Source of the DNA: Chryseomicrobium aureum
GTDB lineage: Bacteria; Bacillota; Bacilli; Bacillales_A; Planococcaceae
Reading direction: 5' to 3'
NCBI RefSeq assembly: GCF_016909155.1
Contig: NZ_JAFBFG010000009.1
Location: 1 to 64,000, forward strand
DNA length: 64,000 nt
The notes beneath the pieces were generated by a model that saw only the letters and a list, made by a program, of their open reading frames with translations, was not told where the DNA came from and did not search any database. The position numbers and the translations under genes were made by a program. Shown in pieces: positions 1 through 9,365 of the stretch. Position 1 is the first letter of the stretch, and the number at the start of each line of letters is the position of its first letter.

Positions 1-164
1 GTTGATTTTGGTGCTTTTTTTGAAAAGTCAAGTAATTTGTTTGGAAAGTCAGAAATATAACTTACAGAAAATGTATTGTTAGCTTGATGACATTGGGCTC
101 CGGTATGCTCCCCCTGGAACTCACTGCCGCAGCGCCAGAGATTGAGGCCAGCTAGAGTGCCGTT
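1..164. repeat. left-edge non-coding stretch with two 21-nt phased units
   Basis: No gene is supported here. GAAAAGTCA at 22-30 and GGAAAGTCA at 43-51 are exactly 21 nt apart, the period of the arrays at 32.6, 47.8 and 63.5 kb, so this may be the tail of another such array cut by the window edge. The sequence that follows (TTACAGAAAATG from 62) only loosely resembles the conserved flank of the other arrays. I recognise nothing else between 75 and 164. Confidence 0.3.
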
Positions 165-1250
165 CTACACATCTAAAACTAGTAATTCCTTCGTAAACTT
201 CGTCAAAACTTCCACACCATCTGCCGTAACCACAACGTCATCTTCAATTCGCACACCCGTTACTTCTGGGTGGTAAATACCTGGCTCAATTGTGAAGACC
301 ATTCCTTCGCGTAAAGCCATATCATTTTCCCCGTGAATCGATGGGAATTCGTGAACCGAAATGCCAAGACCATGTCCAAGACGATGTGTGAAATACTCTC
401 CGTATCCTGCCGACGTAATAATGTCGCGTGCTGCTTTATCCAAATCTTTCGCGAGCACTCCAGCTTTAACAAGTGATACGGCTTTTTCTTCCGCTTCTTT
501 CACTGTTTCATAAATCGTTCGCTGTTCTTCCGTTGGTTCACCAAATGCTACGGTACGCGTGATATCCGAACAATAGCCATTTACTAAAACGCCTAAGTCA
601 AACAAGATAAAATCGCCTTTTTGGATTTTTCGATTTCCAGGTGTTCCATGAGGAGATGCTGTTTTCAATCCGCTCAGTACCATCGTACTAAAGGACATGC
701 CATCCGCACCTTTTGCTTTAACAGCGGTCTCCACTTCAGACAAAATTTCCATCTCTGTTTTTCCTTCTGCAATCAGTGAGCATCCAACTTCAATCGCATA
801 ATCGGCAAGTTCTGCTGCCTTACGAAGATGGACGAGTTCTTCTTCCGTTTTGATCAAACGCATTTCCGTCACGACGTCATCAATACCAGAGAATGTCACG
901 CCTTGGATGCGACTTTCTAAAAATTCCATCCGTTCAACCGTCATGTGGCTTTTCTCAATCGCAAGCTTTGCGACAGGAACTGTAAACGATGAGACAAGTT
1001 TATCCCAAGCGTTTTCAGTATCTACATGTCCTATCAACAGGCCACTAAAGAATTCTTTTGCATCTGGTACTTCCATTTGAGGGCAAATTAAAAAACTTTC
1101 ACCATCAGCAGGAATGAATACCCCGAGTAATCGTTCGTGGGGATTGCTACGAAACCCTGTGAAATAGAAAACATTATCAGGGTGTGTGATAAAAGCTGCG
1201 TCGACCTGATGTTCTTTCAATTGATGTTGTAGAGCTGTAATCTTCTGCAT
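165..1250 (-). CDS. M24 family Xaa-Pro aminopeptidase/dipeptidase
   Basis: 361-residue cytosolic metallopeptidase that removes an N-terminal residue preceding proline, or splits Xaa-Pro dipeptides. An N-terminal creatinase-like domain (about residues 1-120, containing TGFRSNPHERLLG) is followed by the pita-bread catalytic domain. All five metal ligands are visible: the two Asp of DLGVLVNGYCSDITRT, the His of HRLGHGLGISVHEFP, and the Glu of IEPGIY and RIEDD. The start is the ATG at 1248-1250, because GGAGGTC lies just upstream on this strand; an in-frame extension 16 codons further up has no ribosome site. It is divergent from the ytkL homologue. Aminopeptidase versus prolidase cannot be decided from sequence. 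Confidence 0.9.
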   Translation of the reverse strand: MQKITALQHQLKEHQVDAAFITHPDNVFYFTGFRSNPHERLLGVFIPADGESFLICPQMEVPDAKEFFSGLLIGHVDTENAWDKLVSSFTVPVAKLAIEKSHMTVERMEFLESRIQGVTFSGIDDVVTEMRLIKTEEELVHLRKAAELADYAIEVGCSLIAEGKTEMEILSEVETAVKAKGADGMSFSTMVLSGLKTASPHGTPGNRKIQKGDFILFDLGVLVNGYCSDITRTVAFGEPTEEQRTIYETVKEAEEKAVSLVKAGVLAKDLDKAARDIITSAGYGEYFTHRLGHGLGISVHEFPSIHGENDMALREGMVFTIEPGIYHPEVTGVRIEDDVVVTADGVEVLTKFTKELLVLDV

Positions 1251-1345
1251 GTGAAAAGACCTCCTATGTATATGACTACCTATTTTCCATCCTAACATAG
1301 TAGAATAAAAGTTAGCAGTAAAATCTGACTATTGGAGTGATTCCT

Positions 1346-2023
1346 ATGAAAATTTCGTACCATGGACATTCGGTTGTAAAAATTGAAACTGGAGACCACA
1401 CAATTTTAATTGATCCATTTCTTACGGGGAACGGACAGACAGATTTGCAAGCGAAGAATGAAAAACCTACACATATTCTCTTAACTCATGGCCATAATGA
1501 CCATGTTGGCGATACAATTCATCTGGCCAAAGACCATGGCGCACTTGTTATTGCAACATTTGAACTGGCGGATTATTTAGCTACTCAAGGTGCAGACACA
1601 CATGGCATGGGAATTGGCGGGAGCCGAGAGTTTGATTTTGGAACTGTAAAGTTTACACAAGCCTTCCACAGTTCCTCTTATACAGACAACGAGGGGACAG
1701 TACACTATACCGGTATGCCAGCGGGATTACTCTTGAAGATTGAAGGTAAAACGATTTACCATGCTGGAGACACAGGGTTGTTTAGCGACATGAAATTAAT
1801 CGGGGAGCACGGCATTGATCTTGCTTTCTTGCCAATTGGTGATAACTTTACGATGGGACCTCGTGATGCTGCACGCGCGGTGGAATTTATTGAACCAAAG
1901 ATCGTTGTGCCTATGCACTACAATACTTTTCCACCAATCGAACAAGACCCTGAACATTTCAAATCTCTTGTACACAGTGCTGATGTTCAACTTCTTAAAG
2001 CCGGGGAAGAGGTTCGTTTTTAG
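1346..2023 (+). CDS. ytkL: UPF0173 metal-dependent hydrolase (metallo-beta-lactamase fold)
   Basis: 225-residue cytosolic protein of the YtkL/UPF0173 family, metallo-beta-lactamase fold. The metal-binding signature [10 protein letters not shown] is near residues 47-56, with further ligand His in AFHSSSY, the Asp of YHAGDTG and the His of VPMHYNTFP. No physiological substrate is established for the family. The start is ATG 1346 with GGAGTGA upstream; the in-frame GTG at 1337 overlaps that ribosome site. It is followed by ytoI in the same order as in B. subtilis. Confidence 0.92.
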   Translation: MKISYHGHSVVKIETGDHTILIDPFLTGNGQTDLQAKNEKPTHILLTHGHNDHVGDTIHLAKDHGALVIATFELADYLATQGADTHGMGIGGSREFDFGTVKFTQAFHSSSYTDNEGTVHYTGMPAGLLLKIEGKTIYHAGDTGLFSDMKLIGEHGIDLAFLPIGDNFTMGPRDAARAVEFIEPKIVVPMHYNTFPPIEQDPEHFKSLVHSADVQLLKAGEEVRF

Positions 2024-2071
2024 TAGACTGTGGTAAGATAAGAGCACCAATCAGACAGGACGTGAAAGACA

Positions 2072-3379
2072 GTGGCAACAAAGCACGAGCAAATTTTGAG
2101 TTACATCGAGTCGTTACCTATTGGAGATAAAATCTCGGTTCGGCAAATTGCAAAGGATTTAACAGTTAGTGAAGGAACTGCTTACCGCGCAATAAAAGAA
2201 GCGGAGAATCGTAGACTCGTCTCAACGATTGAACGCGTGGGGACAATTCGTATTGAAGTGAAACGCAAAGAAAACTTCGAACGTTTAACTTTCGCAGAAG
2301 TTGTGAACATTGTAGATGGAATAGTATTTGGCGGGAAATCAGGGTTACATAAGTCATTAAGTAAATTTGTGATCGGTGCCATGCAAGTCGATGACATGAT
2401 GCGCTATGTGGATCCTGGAAACTTGTTGATTGTCGGAAATCGCTACAAAGTTCATGAACATGCGCTCAAAGCAGGAGCGGCTGTGCTAGTAACCGGAGGA
2501 TTTGACGTGCCGGAATCGTCTAAACGCTTAGCCGACGAGCTAGAACTGCCTTTAATTTCAACAAGCTACGATACATTCACTGTAGCAACAATGATTAACC
2601 GCGCAATTGATGATCAATTGATTAAAAAAGATGTGCTATTAATAGAAGACATCTTTATACCAAAAGAACAGACTGCATATCTGCATGTCACAGATACGGT
2701 TGAGAAATATCGTGAACTGAACAGCACAACAAGCCACGGAGGGTATCCAGTTCTTGATTCAAAAGATGTAGTTGTAGGAGTCGTAACGGCACGAGATGTA
2801 ATGGACGCACAAAGTATGGATACAATCGACAAGGTGATGACGAAAAACCCGATTGTTATCACATTGACGACGAGTGTTGCAGCAGCGAGCCACAGAATGG
2901 TGTGGGAGAGTATTGACCTTCTTCCGGTCGTTGATGACTCGAACCGACTAAAAGGTATCATCAGTAGGCAAGATGTTTTAAAAGCATTGCAAGCATCTTC
3001 ACGCCAGCCACAAAACGGAGAGACGATTGATGATTTGATCAAGTCTCAAATGACGCCTGCAACTGATGAAAAATCAGGAACAGCTTTTACGGTGACACCT
3101 CAAATGACGAATCATTTTGGAACCTTGTCCTATGGAGCTTTTACTACTGTTTTGGCAGAAGCAGGATCTCAAGCATTGCGCACGAAAAAGCGCATCGAAA
3201 GTGTTGTTGAAAATATTACGATTTACCATACCAAGCCGGTTCCACTAGAAGCGAATATCAAATTGTATCCGAAAGTTCTCGATTTTACTCGGCGTATGGC
3301 GAAAGTGGATGTAGAGGCATATAACGATAAACAACTTGTAGGGAAAGCTCTTATTACGTATCAAATATTCGACCATTAA
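2072..3379 (+). CDS. ytoI: YtoI-like regulator: HTH, DRTGG, two CBS domains, hotdog domain
   Basis: 435-residue cytosolic protein. An N-terminal winged-helix region (VRQIAKDLTVSEGTAYRAIKEAENRRLV, about residues 22-50) is followed by a DRTGG-type segment (about 70-180). Two CBS domains follow (about 195-310; GYPVLDSKDVVVGVVTARDV and LPVVDDSNRLKGIISRQDV), then a C-terminal thioesterase-like hotdog fold (about 330-435). CBS domains usually bind adenosine nucleotides, so a nucleotide-responsive DNA-binding role is plausible. The ligand and targets are unknown to me. The start is GTG 2072 with AGGA upstream. A strong hairpin directly after the stop ends the unit. Confidence 0.9.
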   Translation: MATKHEQILSYIESLPIGDKISVRQIAKDLTVSEGTAYRAIKEAENRRLVSTIERVGTIRIEVKRKENFERLTFAEVVNIVDGIVFGGKSGLHKSLSKFVIGAMQVDDMMRYVDPGNLLIVGNRYKVHEHALKAGAAVLVTGGFDVPESSKRLADELELPLISTSYDTFTVATMINRAIDDQLIKKDVLLIEDIFIPKEQTAYLHVTDTVEKYRELNSTTSHGGYPVLDSKDVVVGVVTARDVMDAQSMDTIDKVMTKNPIVITLTTSVAAASHRMVWESIDLLPVVDDSNRLKGIISRQDVLKALQASSRQPQNGETIDDLIKSQMTPATDEKSGTAFTVTPQMTNHFGTLSYGAFTTVLAEAGSQALRTKKRIESVVENITIYHTKPVPLEANIKLYPKVLDFTRRMAKVDVEAYNDKQLVGKALITYQIFDH

Positions 3380-3380
3380 A

Positions 3381-3412
3381 AAACCGTTCTGCCACTTATG
3401 GCAGAACGGTTT
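3381..3412. terminator. bidirectional rho-independent terminator
   Basis: A perfect 14-bp stem (3381-3394 with 3399-3412, 4-nt loop) has an A-run on the left and a T-run on the right, so it can end both ytoI and the convergent ytpI. Confidence 0.9.
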
Positions 3413-3416
3413 TCAC

Positions 3417-3719
3417 TCACTGATTCAATTCAAACTCTTCTTGCACATACTTCCCATAATGCTTCGATGCTTTATAATTAAAGACAGCCATATATCCACC
3501 GAGTACCATAAAGATACCCGCAATAACGTATGTTAACGTTTCTGGAAATAAAAAGACATAATTTAATCCAAATAAGAAGACGAAGGCGCCTAAACAACTA
3601 CTTGCTTTAGCTGCATACCACTTCTTGCGTATTGGAAGATCCGTTCGAAATTGTCTTGTTTTAAAATAGAAATACCATACAATAGAGATAACTATAGCAA
3701 TTACTAATATTGAATTCAT
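3417..3719 (-). CDS. ytpI: YtpI-like small membrane protein
   Basis: 100-residue integral membrane protein of the YtpI family, with about three hydrophobic segments (residues 1-17, 39-58 and 62-82). Function is unknown. Its place between ytoI and nrnA matches B. subtilis, which supports the assignment. The ATG at 3717-3719 follows GGAGGGAAACGA on the minus strand. Its stop abuts the bidirectional terminator shared with ytoI. Confidence 0.8.
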   Translation of the reverse strand: MNSILVIAIVISIVWYFYFKTRQFRTDLPIRKKWYAAKASSCLGAFVFLFGLNYVFLFPETLTYVIAGIFMVLGGYMAVFNYKASKHYGKYVQEEFELNQ

Positions 3720-3809
3720 TCGTTTCCCTCCAAAACCGTGCTTTCTCTAGTTTAACGACTTTTACATGAAAATGCGACATTTGGGAACGACTCTACAGGA
3801 GGAAACTAT

Positions 3810-4736
3810 ATGCATCGTCAAATACTGGACAAAATTAAACACTATTCTAAAATTGTGATTCACCGCCACGTTCGACCTGATCCAGATGCGTACGGCTCCT
3901 CAATCGGCCTTCACATGCTACTCAAGCACAACTACCCAGAAAAAGAGATCTATGTAACAGGCAAACATGATTTAACTCTAGATTATCTTGCAAAACCAAT
4001 GGTTGTTCCGGATTCTGCATTTGAAAATGCCTTGATTATCGTAACAGATACTGCAAACACAGAACGAATCGATGATGAACGCTATAAAAAAGGGGAATTC
4101 TTGATTAAAATTGATCACCATCCAAACGAAGATCCCTATGGAGATATCGTGTATGTAGATACACAAGCAAGTTCAGCTAGCGAAATTATTTACTCGTTAT
4201 TCAAAACAGGAGAGCAGCAAGAAGACTGGACACTTCCGGATCAAGCAGCACGGCTCCTGTATGCAGGAATCGTAGGGGACACTGGTCGATTCATGTTCAC
4301 TAGTACATCACTCAAAACGATGAGCTATGCAGGAGAACTAATGGGCTATGATTTCGATCGTACGAAATTATTTAATGAGATGTATGAAGTGTCTCCAAAT
4401 GTATTGAAATTAAAAGGATACGTGTACGAGAATTTTGAGATGAAAAATGGCATCGGGCATGTGAAATTATCGAAGCGTCTACTTGAAGAATATGGCGTAA
4501 GTCAATCTGAAGCATCTCTTTTAGTGAGTGCTCTTGCAGATGTTCAAGGCATGCGGGCATGGGTGTTTTTCATTGAAGATTCTGAGAGTATTCGCGTTCG
4601 TTTACGCTCTAAAGGCCCAGTGATTAACGGCATTGCTAAAAAGTTTAATGGCGGTGGTCACCCACTAGCCTCTGGTGCCACGATTTACGAATGGAATGAA
4701 GTAGAAGATGTCTTAAACGAAATGTATCACTTATAG
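3810..4736 (+). CDS. nrnA: bifunctional oligoribonuclease / pAp phosphatase NrnA
   Basis: 308-residue DHH/DHHA1 phosphoesterase. It degrades 2-5 nt RNA from the 5' end and dephosphorylates 3'-phosphoadenosine 5'-phosphate, linking RNA turnover with sulfur metabolism. Catalytic motifs in order are HRHVRPDPDAYGS, VTDTAN, IDHHPNEDPYG and GDTGRF, with the C-terminal substrate-binding GGGHPLASGA. The ribosome site AGGAGGAAACTAT precedes ATG 3810. In B. subtilis ytrH and ytrI separate nrnA from dnaE; here dnaE starts 9 nt after the stop. Confidence 0.95.
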   Translation: MHRQILDKIKHYSKIVIHRHVRPDPDAYGSSIGLHMLLKHNYPEKEIYVTGKHDLTLDYLAKPMVVPDSAFENALIIVTDTANTERIDDERYKKGEFLIKIDHHPNEDPYGDIVYVDTQASSASEIIYSLFKTGEQQEDWTLPDQAARLLYAGIVGDTGRFMFTSTSLKTMSYAGELMGYDFDRTKLFNEMYEVSPNVLKLKGYVYENFEMKNGIGHVKLSKRLLEEYGVSQSEASLLVSALADVQGMRAWVFFIEDSESIRVRLRSKGPVINGIAKKFNGGGHPLASGATIYEWNEVEDVLNEMYHL

Positions 4737-4745
4737 GAGGGGCCT

Positions 4746-7700
4746 ATGACGATCTGCTATCCACAAATTATTACATCGATGGATCTATTACAAAGTACGA
4801 TCCGGCTAGATCGTCTAGGGGACCATCTGAGTAAAAATGCTATTAAATTAGCTGCACTAACCAATTCTACCCTTTATGGGGTGCAGGCGTTTCACTCTGA
4901 AATGGTAAAACGCAATATCCAACCTATCATTGGTCTTCGCTATCAATTGGAAATTAATGAAGGGGAGCGGGTGGAAGTGGTGAGTTACGCGCGCACACAA
5001 AAAGGGTGGAAAAACTTACTGAAGCTCTCAAGCGCTATCGAGACGAGACATGTGCCAGCCGTTCCACAAAAATGGTTTACGGCGTATTCTGAAGGATTGG
5101 TTTCATTACTTGTAACGACGCGACACGTGTACCCACAACTCTCCGCATTGTATTCTCCCACTACTGTTCCAGCTATCTCGTTTGAAACAGCAACGGACGA
5201 AGAATTTATAGCGCAGTTAAAGTCCAATCATCCTTTTGTGATGCCATACGCTCCTGCGCAGCTTGAGACCAAAGACGACCAATTAGCCTATCGCCTTTTG
5301 CAAGCACTTGACCAAGGCAAAAAATTGCATGAAGTAGCAGAGCCCGAGGTTCATTCCCTTTATTCGACAACTCAATGGGAAGAATTGTTCGCACCTCTAA
5401 AAGGATGGGATCAGTCATTTTATAAGTTGTTTTCCTCATCCTATTCCTTGGTATCTGAAACGCCTTTACTACCGAAATTCCCTATGCTTGAAGGTGCAAA
5501 TACTGCGGACTACTTGCGCCAATTGACTTATGGTCGATTAGAGAAATTAATGGGGAATTTACCCACGGCTTATCAGGAGCGGATCGACTACGAACTATCT
5601 ATCATTGAGAAGATGGGCTACAGTGATTATTTCTTAATCGTGCAAGATTTTATTCACTATGCAAAGTCAAAAGGAATCTCTGTCGGACCAGGCCGCGGTT
5701 CTTCTGCAAGTTCATTAGTTGCATATGCTCTTGGGATAACTGGTATCGATCCTCTTGAGTATGGTTTATTGTTTGAGCGTTTTTTAAATCCCGAGCGTGT
5801 CTCACTTCCCGATATTGATGTGGATTTTACAGATTATCGCCGTGATGAAGTGATTGCTTATGTGCGTGATAAATATGGTACTCAGTACGTTGCACAGATT
5901 TTAGCGTTTGGAACACTCTCAACAAAAGCAGTTGCTCGCGAAGTAGCCCGGGTGATGGAATTTTCACAAGAAACATTAAGTTTTTTATCAAAAGCCATTC
6001 CTTCTCAAGTGTCATCCCTGCAAAAAGCGCTTGCAGAAAATAGAGAATTACAAGCCTTTGTAGCCCGTGATGAGAAACATGCGCTCTGGCTTGACCTGGC
6101 AACAAGGCTTGAAGGGATGCCGCGCAATGTTACTGTTCACGCTGCAGGTGTCATTATTTCACCAGTACCACTCGTCGATGTTGTACCAATTGAAGAGCAT
6201 CAAGATGGTATGTATTTGACGCAGTGGACAATGAAAGAAGTAGAAGCAGCGGGACTGTTGAAAATGGACTTTTTAGGACTCCGAAATTTGACGTTGATCG
6301 AGCAAATGACAGCGCGGATACGAGAAACTGAGAACGTCTCTTTTCGTACCGAGCAAATTGATAGAGAAGATAGAGGAGCATTAAAGCTTCTAGCATCCGG
6401 TGACACACTTGGCGTATTTCAGTTTGAATCCGCCGGAATGCGCAAGGCGTTGACGGTTGTGAATCCAGAGTCATTCCGTGAAGTTGTAGCTGTAAATGCC
6501 TTGTTTCGACCAGGACCAATGGCATTTATTCCGAATTTTGCTGCTCGGAAAAAAGGTCAAGAAAAGGTGAGCTATCCCCATCCCTCAGTTGAGCCGATTT
6601 TACGGGAAACCTATGGAATCATTGTCTATCAAGAGCAAATCATGCAAATTGCACGTGCAGTTGCAGGATATACATATGCCGAAGCGGATTTGCTACGCCG
6701 AGCAGTGAGTAAAAAAGATCGAGCTGTTTTGATGAGCGAGAAAAAGAAATTTGTAGATTCGGCACGTCGACAACAAGTTGATGAATCGGTTGCATCAAAT
6801 TTATATGAATTGATTGTACGTTTTTCTGAGTACGGATTCCCAAAAAGCCATGCGACAGCTTACAGTTTAATTGCGATGCAAATGGCGTATATCAAAGCCC
6901 ATTATACAAAAATCTTTTATGCTACGTTACTTACTTCATCAGCTGGCAATCGTGACAAACAGTTGGCACTATTCCGTGAGATGAAGCGGCGATCGATTCC
7001 TCTTCTGCCTCCAGATCTTTGGAAAAGTTCAACACGATTTACTGTTGACGGTGAGGGAATTCGAATTGGATTAAGCAGCATCAAAGGCATTTCAAAACCC
7101 TTTTTAGTTAAGCTTCTTGAAGTGAGAAAACTCAGGCAGTCGCCTTGGAAATCGTTATTTGAACTCGCTTCTGATTTATCAGCAGTGCATTTCACGCGTC
7201 AAACAATTGAGCCACTTATTAAAGCTGGAGCACTAGATTTTTTAAGGAAAGATCGAGCTGTTCTACTTGCAAGTCTTGATCCAGCTGTCATGCATGCGGA
7301 ACTTGTGCGACCAAGTGATAAAGTAGATTTGTTGTCTGGATCGATTGCCTCTTTTGGAGAACCCAAATATACAGAGAGTGCAGCAATGCCGACAGTCTAT
7401 AAACTTGCGTATGAGAAAGAAGTGGTGGGGACCTATATTTCAACACATCCAGTAGAGGAATTTCGGTCAAAGCTCCATCCTTCTTTACAGTCTTTAGATG
7501 AAATCGGACAACAGATTGGTAAGCAGGTAAAAGTCATAGGACTCCTTAAGGAAATCCGAAAAATCCGCACAAAAAAAGGTCAAGCAATGGCTTTTGCTGT
7601 GATAGAAGATGAACGTGATGAACTTGACCTCACCTTTTTCCCAGAGACATTTGCTGTTGTCAATGTGCAGCTGAAAGAGCAACAGGTCTACAAGATACAA

Positions 7701-7763
7701 GGAAAGCTTGACCAAAGAAACGGAAGAATGCAATTAATCGTTTCAACAGTAGAATCTGTCTAA
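4746..7763 (+). CDS. dnaE: DNA polymerase III alpha subunit, DnaE type
   Basis: 1005-residue C-family replicative polymerase; in Bacillales DnaE extends RNA primers before handing over to PolC. Palm-domain catalytic Asp lie in PDIDVDF (about residues 355-361), with a third in KMDFLGL (Asp 508). The fingers, helix-hairpin-helix and C-terminal OB fold (EIRKIRTKKGQAMAFAVIEDE) follow. The N-terminal PHP domain is degenerate: the metal-binding HxH segment is replaced by YPQIITSMDLL and the usual ALTDH-like motif by ALTNS, so no PHP proofreading is expected. It is somewhat shorter than the about 1115 residues of B. subtilis. AGGAGGGG precedes ATG 4746. It is cotranscribed with nrnA. Confidence 0.95.
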   Translation: MTICYPQIITSMDLLQSTIRLDRLGDHLSKNAIKLAALTNSTLYGVQAFHSEMVKRNIQPIIGLRYQLEINEGERVEVVSYARTQKGWKNLLKLSSAIETRHVPAVPQKWFTAYSEGLVSLLVTTRHVYPQLSALYSPTTVPAISFETATDEEFIAQLKSNHPFVMPYAPAQLETKDDQLAYRLLQALDQGKKLHEVAEPEVHSLYSTTQWEELFAPLKGWDQSFYKLFSSSYSLVSETPLLPKFPMLEGANTADYLRQLTYGRLEKLMGNLPTAYQERIDYELSIIEKMGYSDYFLIVQDFIHYAKSKGISVGPGRGSSASSLVAYALGITGIDPLEYGLLFERFLNPERVSLPDIDVDFTDYRRDEVIAYVRDKYGTQYVAQILAFGTLSTKAVAREVARVMEFSQETLSFLSKAIPSQVSSLQKALAENRELQAFVARDEKHALWLDLATRLEGMPRNVTVHAAGVIISPVPLVDVVPIEEHQDGMYLTQWTMKEVEAAGLLKMDFLGLRNLTLIEQMTARIRETENVSFRTEQIDREDRGALKLLASGDTLGVFQFESAGMRKALTVVNPESFREVVAVNALFRPGPMAFIPNFAARKKGQEKVSYPHPSVEPILRETYGIIVYQEQIMQIARAVAGYTYAEADLLRRAVSKKDRAVLMSEKKKFVDSARRQQVDESVASNLYELIVRFSEYGFPKSHATAYSLIAMQMAYIKAHYTKIFYATLLTSSAGNRDKQLALFREMKRRSIPLLPPDLWKSSTRFTVDGEGIRIGLSSIKGISKPFLVKLLEVRKLRQSPWKSLFELASDLSAVHFTRQTIEPLIKAGALDFLRKDRAVLLASLDPAVMHAELVRPSDKVDLLSGSIASFGEPKYTESAAMPTVYKLAYEKEVVGTYISTHPVEEFRSKLHPSLQSLDEIGQQIGKQVKVIGLLKEIRKIRTKKGQAMAFAVIEDERDELDLTFFPETFAVVNVQLKEQQVYKIQGKLDQRNGRMQLIVSTVESV

Positions 7764-7790
7764 CCGCCAAGATATTTGGCGGTTTTTTTT
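7762..7790 (+). terminator. terminator of nrnA-dnaE
   Basis: A 9-bp stem AACCGCCAA/TTGGCGGTT followed by eight T residues overlaps the dnaE stop codon. Confidence 0.92.
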
Positions 7791-7791
7791 G

Positions 7792-7845
7792 TTGTCAGCA
7801 TGAAAAAAATACGGTATGCTACTACATGTGAGTGGTCAGACCACT
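7792..7845 (+). promoter_or_regulatory. SigA promoter with FadR/GntR-type operator for the accDA operon
   Basis: TTGTCA (7792-7797), a 17-nt spacer and TATGCT (7815-7820) form a good SigA promoter. The near-start region carries a 15-nt palindrome AGTGGTCAGACCACT (7831-7845). It contains TGGTCNGACCA, the operator core of FadR-subfamily GntR regulators. The next gene encodes exactly such a regulator, so autoregulation and control of accDA are inferred. Confidence 0.78.
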
Positions 7846-7872
7846 TTCAAAAAAATGGAAAAAGGTGACGAG

Positions 7873-8505
7873 ATGACGAATGCTTCACCTAAACTATTTA
7901 CTGAGATTGTCCGTAAACTTCGAGAAATCATCGAGCAACAACGCATTCCAATCGGAGGGAAACTCCCGTCCGAGCGCGAATTAGCTGAACGCTTAGAAGT
8001 AGGCCGGTCCACCGTTCGAGAAGCACTACGAAGCCTTGAATTACTTGGACTAATTGAAACTAGACGCGGAGAAGGAACTTTTTTAGCAGACTTTCGTAAA
8101 CATAAATTAGTAGAAGTCCTTGCGACATTTATTTTAAAAGATACCAAGTCTTTAGAAGACATTCTTTCTACAAGACAAGCACTTGAAAAACAAGCGCTAT
8201 TTGAAATGAGTGCTCAAAATGCACTAAATCTTGTAGGACTAAAAAAAGCTTTAGAAACAACAGATGACATCCAGCAAGAATGGCTAGTAAAAGAATTGAT
8301 CATTGCTTCTGGTAATCGATTGGCATTAAAAATTTGGCTTTTACTTAATGAATACAGCAGCAATCCACTACGTACATCTCTAACTGATGAAGACCGAGTG
8401 GTGTGGGAGAAGCTCCTGACAGCCATTGAAACAACGGATTGGCCCAAGGCACATCAGTTGCTAGAACAGTGGCAAGGTGATTTGAAAGGGGAAGAGACTG
8501 AATGA
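7873..8505 (+). CDS. GntR-family (FadR subfamily) transcriptional regulator
   Basis: 210-residue DNA-binding protein. The N-terminal winged helix (about residues 5-75) shows the GntR signature [20 protein letters not shown] and the wing [12 protein letters not shown]. The C-terminal half is a helical effector domain of FCD type, shorter than usual and without the conserved metal-binding His set that I can see. The ATG at 7873 follows AAAGGTGACG; an upstream in-frame start would lie across the operator. The stop overlaps the accD start (ATGA), so it is translationally coupled to fatty-acid synthesis genes. It probably senses a metabolite tied to acetyl-CoA, malonyl-CoA or fatty acids; the effector is unknown. 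The malic enzyme gene found here in B. subtilis is absent. Confidence 0.85.
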   Translation: MTNASPKLFTEIVRKLREIIEQQRIPIGGKLPSERELAERLEVGRSTVREALRSLELLGLIETRRGEGTFLADFRKHKLVEVLATFILKDTKSLEDILSTRQALEKQALFEMSAQNALNLVGLKKALETTDDIQQEWLVKELIIASGNRLALKIWLLLNEYSSNPLRTSLTDEDRVVWEKLLTAIETTDWPKAHQLLEQWQGDLKGEETE

Positions 8506-9365
8506 TTCGAGAACTATTTGCAAAAAATAAAGTGAAGTACGCAACTGTCCCAAGAAAAACACATAAAAATGATGTTCCAGAAGGCATAATGATGAAGTGT
8601 CCTTCATGTAAAAAAAATACATTCACCAAAGAAATTGAAGCAAATCTATGGGTATGTCCACACTGCGAACACCACTATACATTAAATGCTAAGCAGCGAG
8701 TAGCGCTTTTACTCGAGGAGGAAGGACAACAATCATTTGATACAGACCTTCAAACGACAAATCCACTAGGCTTCCCAGGTTATACAGAAAAGATTCAGTC
8801 GGATCAAAAGAAGACAGGTTTAAACGAAGCGGTTTGGACAGGGACTGGCAAGTTGGAAGGCCAACAGGTGGTTCTTGGTGTCATGGATTCAACTTTCCGC
8901 ATGGGCTCAATGGGGTCTGTTGTCGGTGAAAAAATCACACGTGCCATTGAATATGCAACAAAACACAAATTACCGTTCATCTTGTTTACAGCAAGTGGAG
9001 GTGCACGCATGCAAGAGGGCGTTCTTTCACTGATGCAAATGGCCAAAACAAGCGTTGCATTAAACCGTCACCGAAATGAAGGCTTATTATATGTAGCAGT
9101 TTTGACGCATCCGACAACAGGTGGTGTCTCTGCAAGCTTTGCTTCACTGGGAGATATTAACTTAGCTGAACCAAAAGCATTAATTGGATTCGCAGGTCGT
9201 CGCGTAATCGAGCAGACAGTTCGAGAGAAATTACCGGAAGATTTTCAGACTGCAGAATTTTTACTTGAAAAAGGACAGCTCGATGCTGTAGTTCATCGCC
9301 ATCAATTGAAACAAACTCTCTCAACTTTAGTAGCCTTGCACAGTAAGGAGGTAGTCAAATGGTAA
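8502..9365 (+). CDS. accD: acetyl-CoA carboxylase carboxyltransferase subunit beta
   Basis: 287-residue subunit that, with AccA, transfers the carboxyl group from carboxybiotin to acetyl-CoA, giving malonyl-CoA for fatty acid synthesis. The N-terminal four-cysteine zinc ribbon (CPSCKKNTF and CPHCEHHYT, about residues 28-50) is followed by the crotonase-like core with [20 protein letters not shown] and the oxyanion region [13 protein letters not shown]. It overlaps the upstream regulator by 4 nt and accA by 7 nt, implying one operon and stoichiometric translation. Confidence 0.97.
   Translation: MIRELFAKNKVKYATVPRKTHKNDVPEGIMMKCPSCKKNTFTKEIEANLWVCPHCEHHYTLNAKQRVALLLEEEGQQSFDTDLQTTNPLGFPGYTEKIQSDQKKTGLNEAVWTGTGKLEGQQVVLGVMDSTFRMGSMGSVVGEKITRAIEYATKHKLPFILFTASGGARMQEGVLSLMQMAKTSVALNRHRNEGLLYVAVLTHPTTGGVSASFASLGDINLAEPKALIGFAGRRVIEQTVREKLPEDFQTAEFLLEKGQLDAVVHRHQLKQTLSTLVALHSKEVVKW

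Noticed and set aside
1-60. C-terminal coding end (VDFGAFFEKSSNLFGKSEI then stop)
   Set aside because: It is open in frame 1 but too short to identify, and the 21-nt repetition of xKS-coding segments suits a repeat array as well. It cannot be decided without sequence to the left.
5827-6105. Long antisense frames within dnaE, pheT and mutS2
   Set aside because: All overlap strongly supported genes, lack ribosome sites and show no domain.
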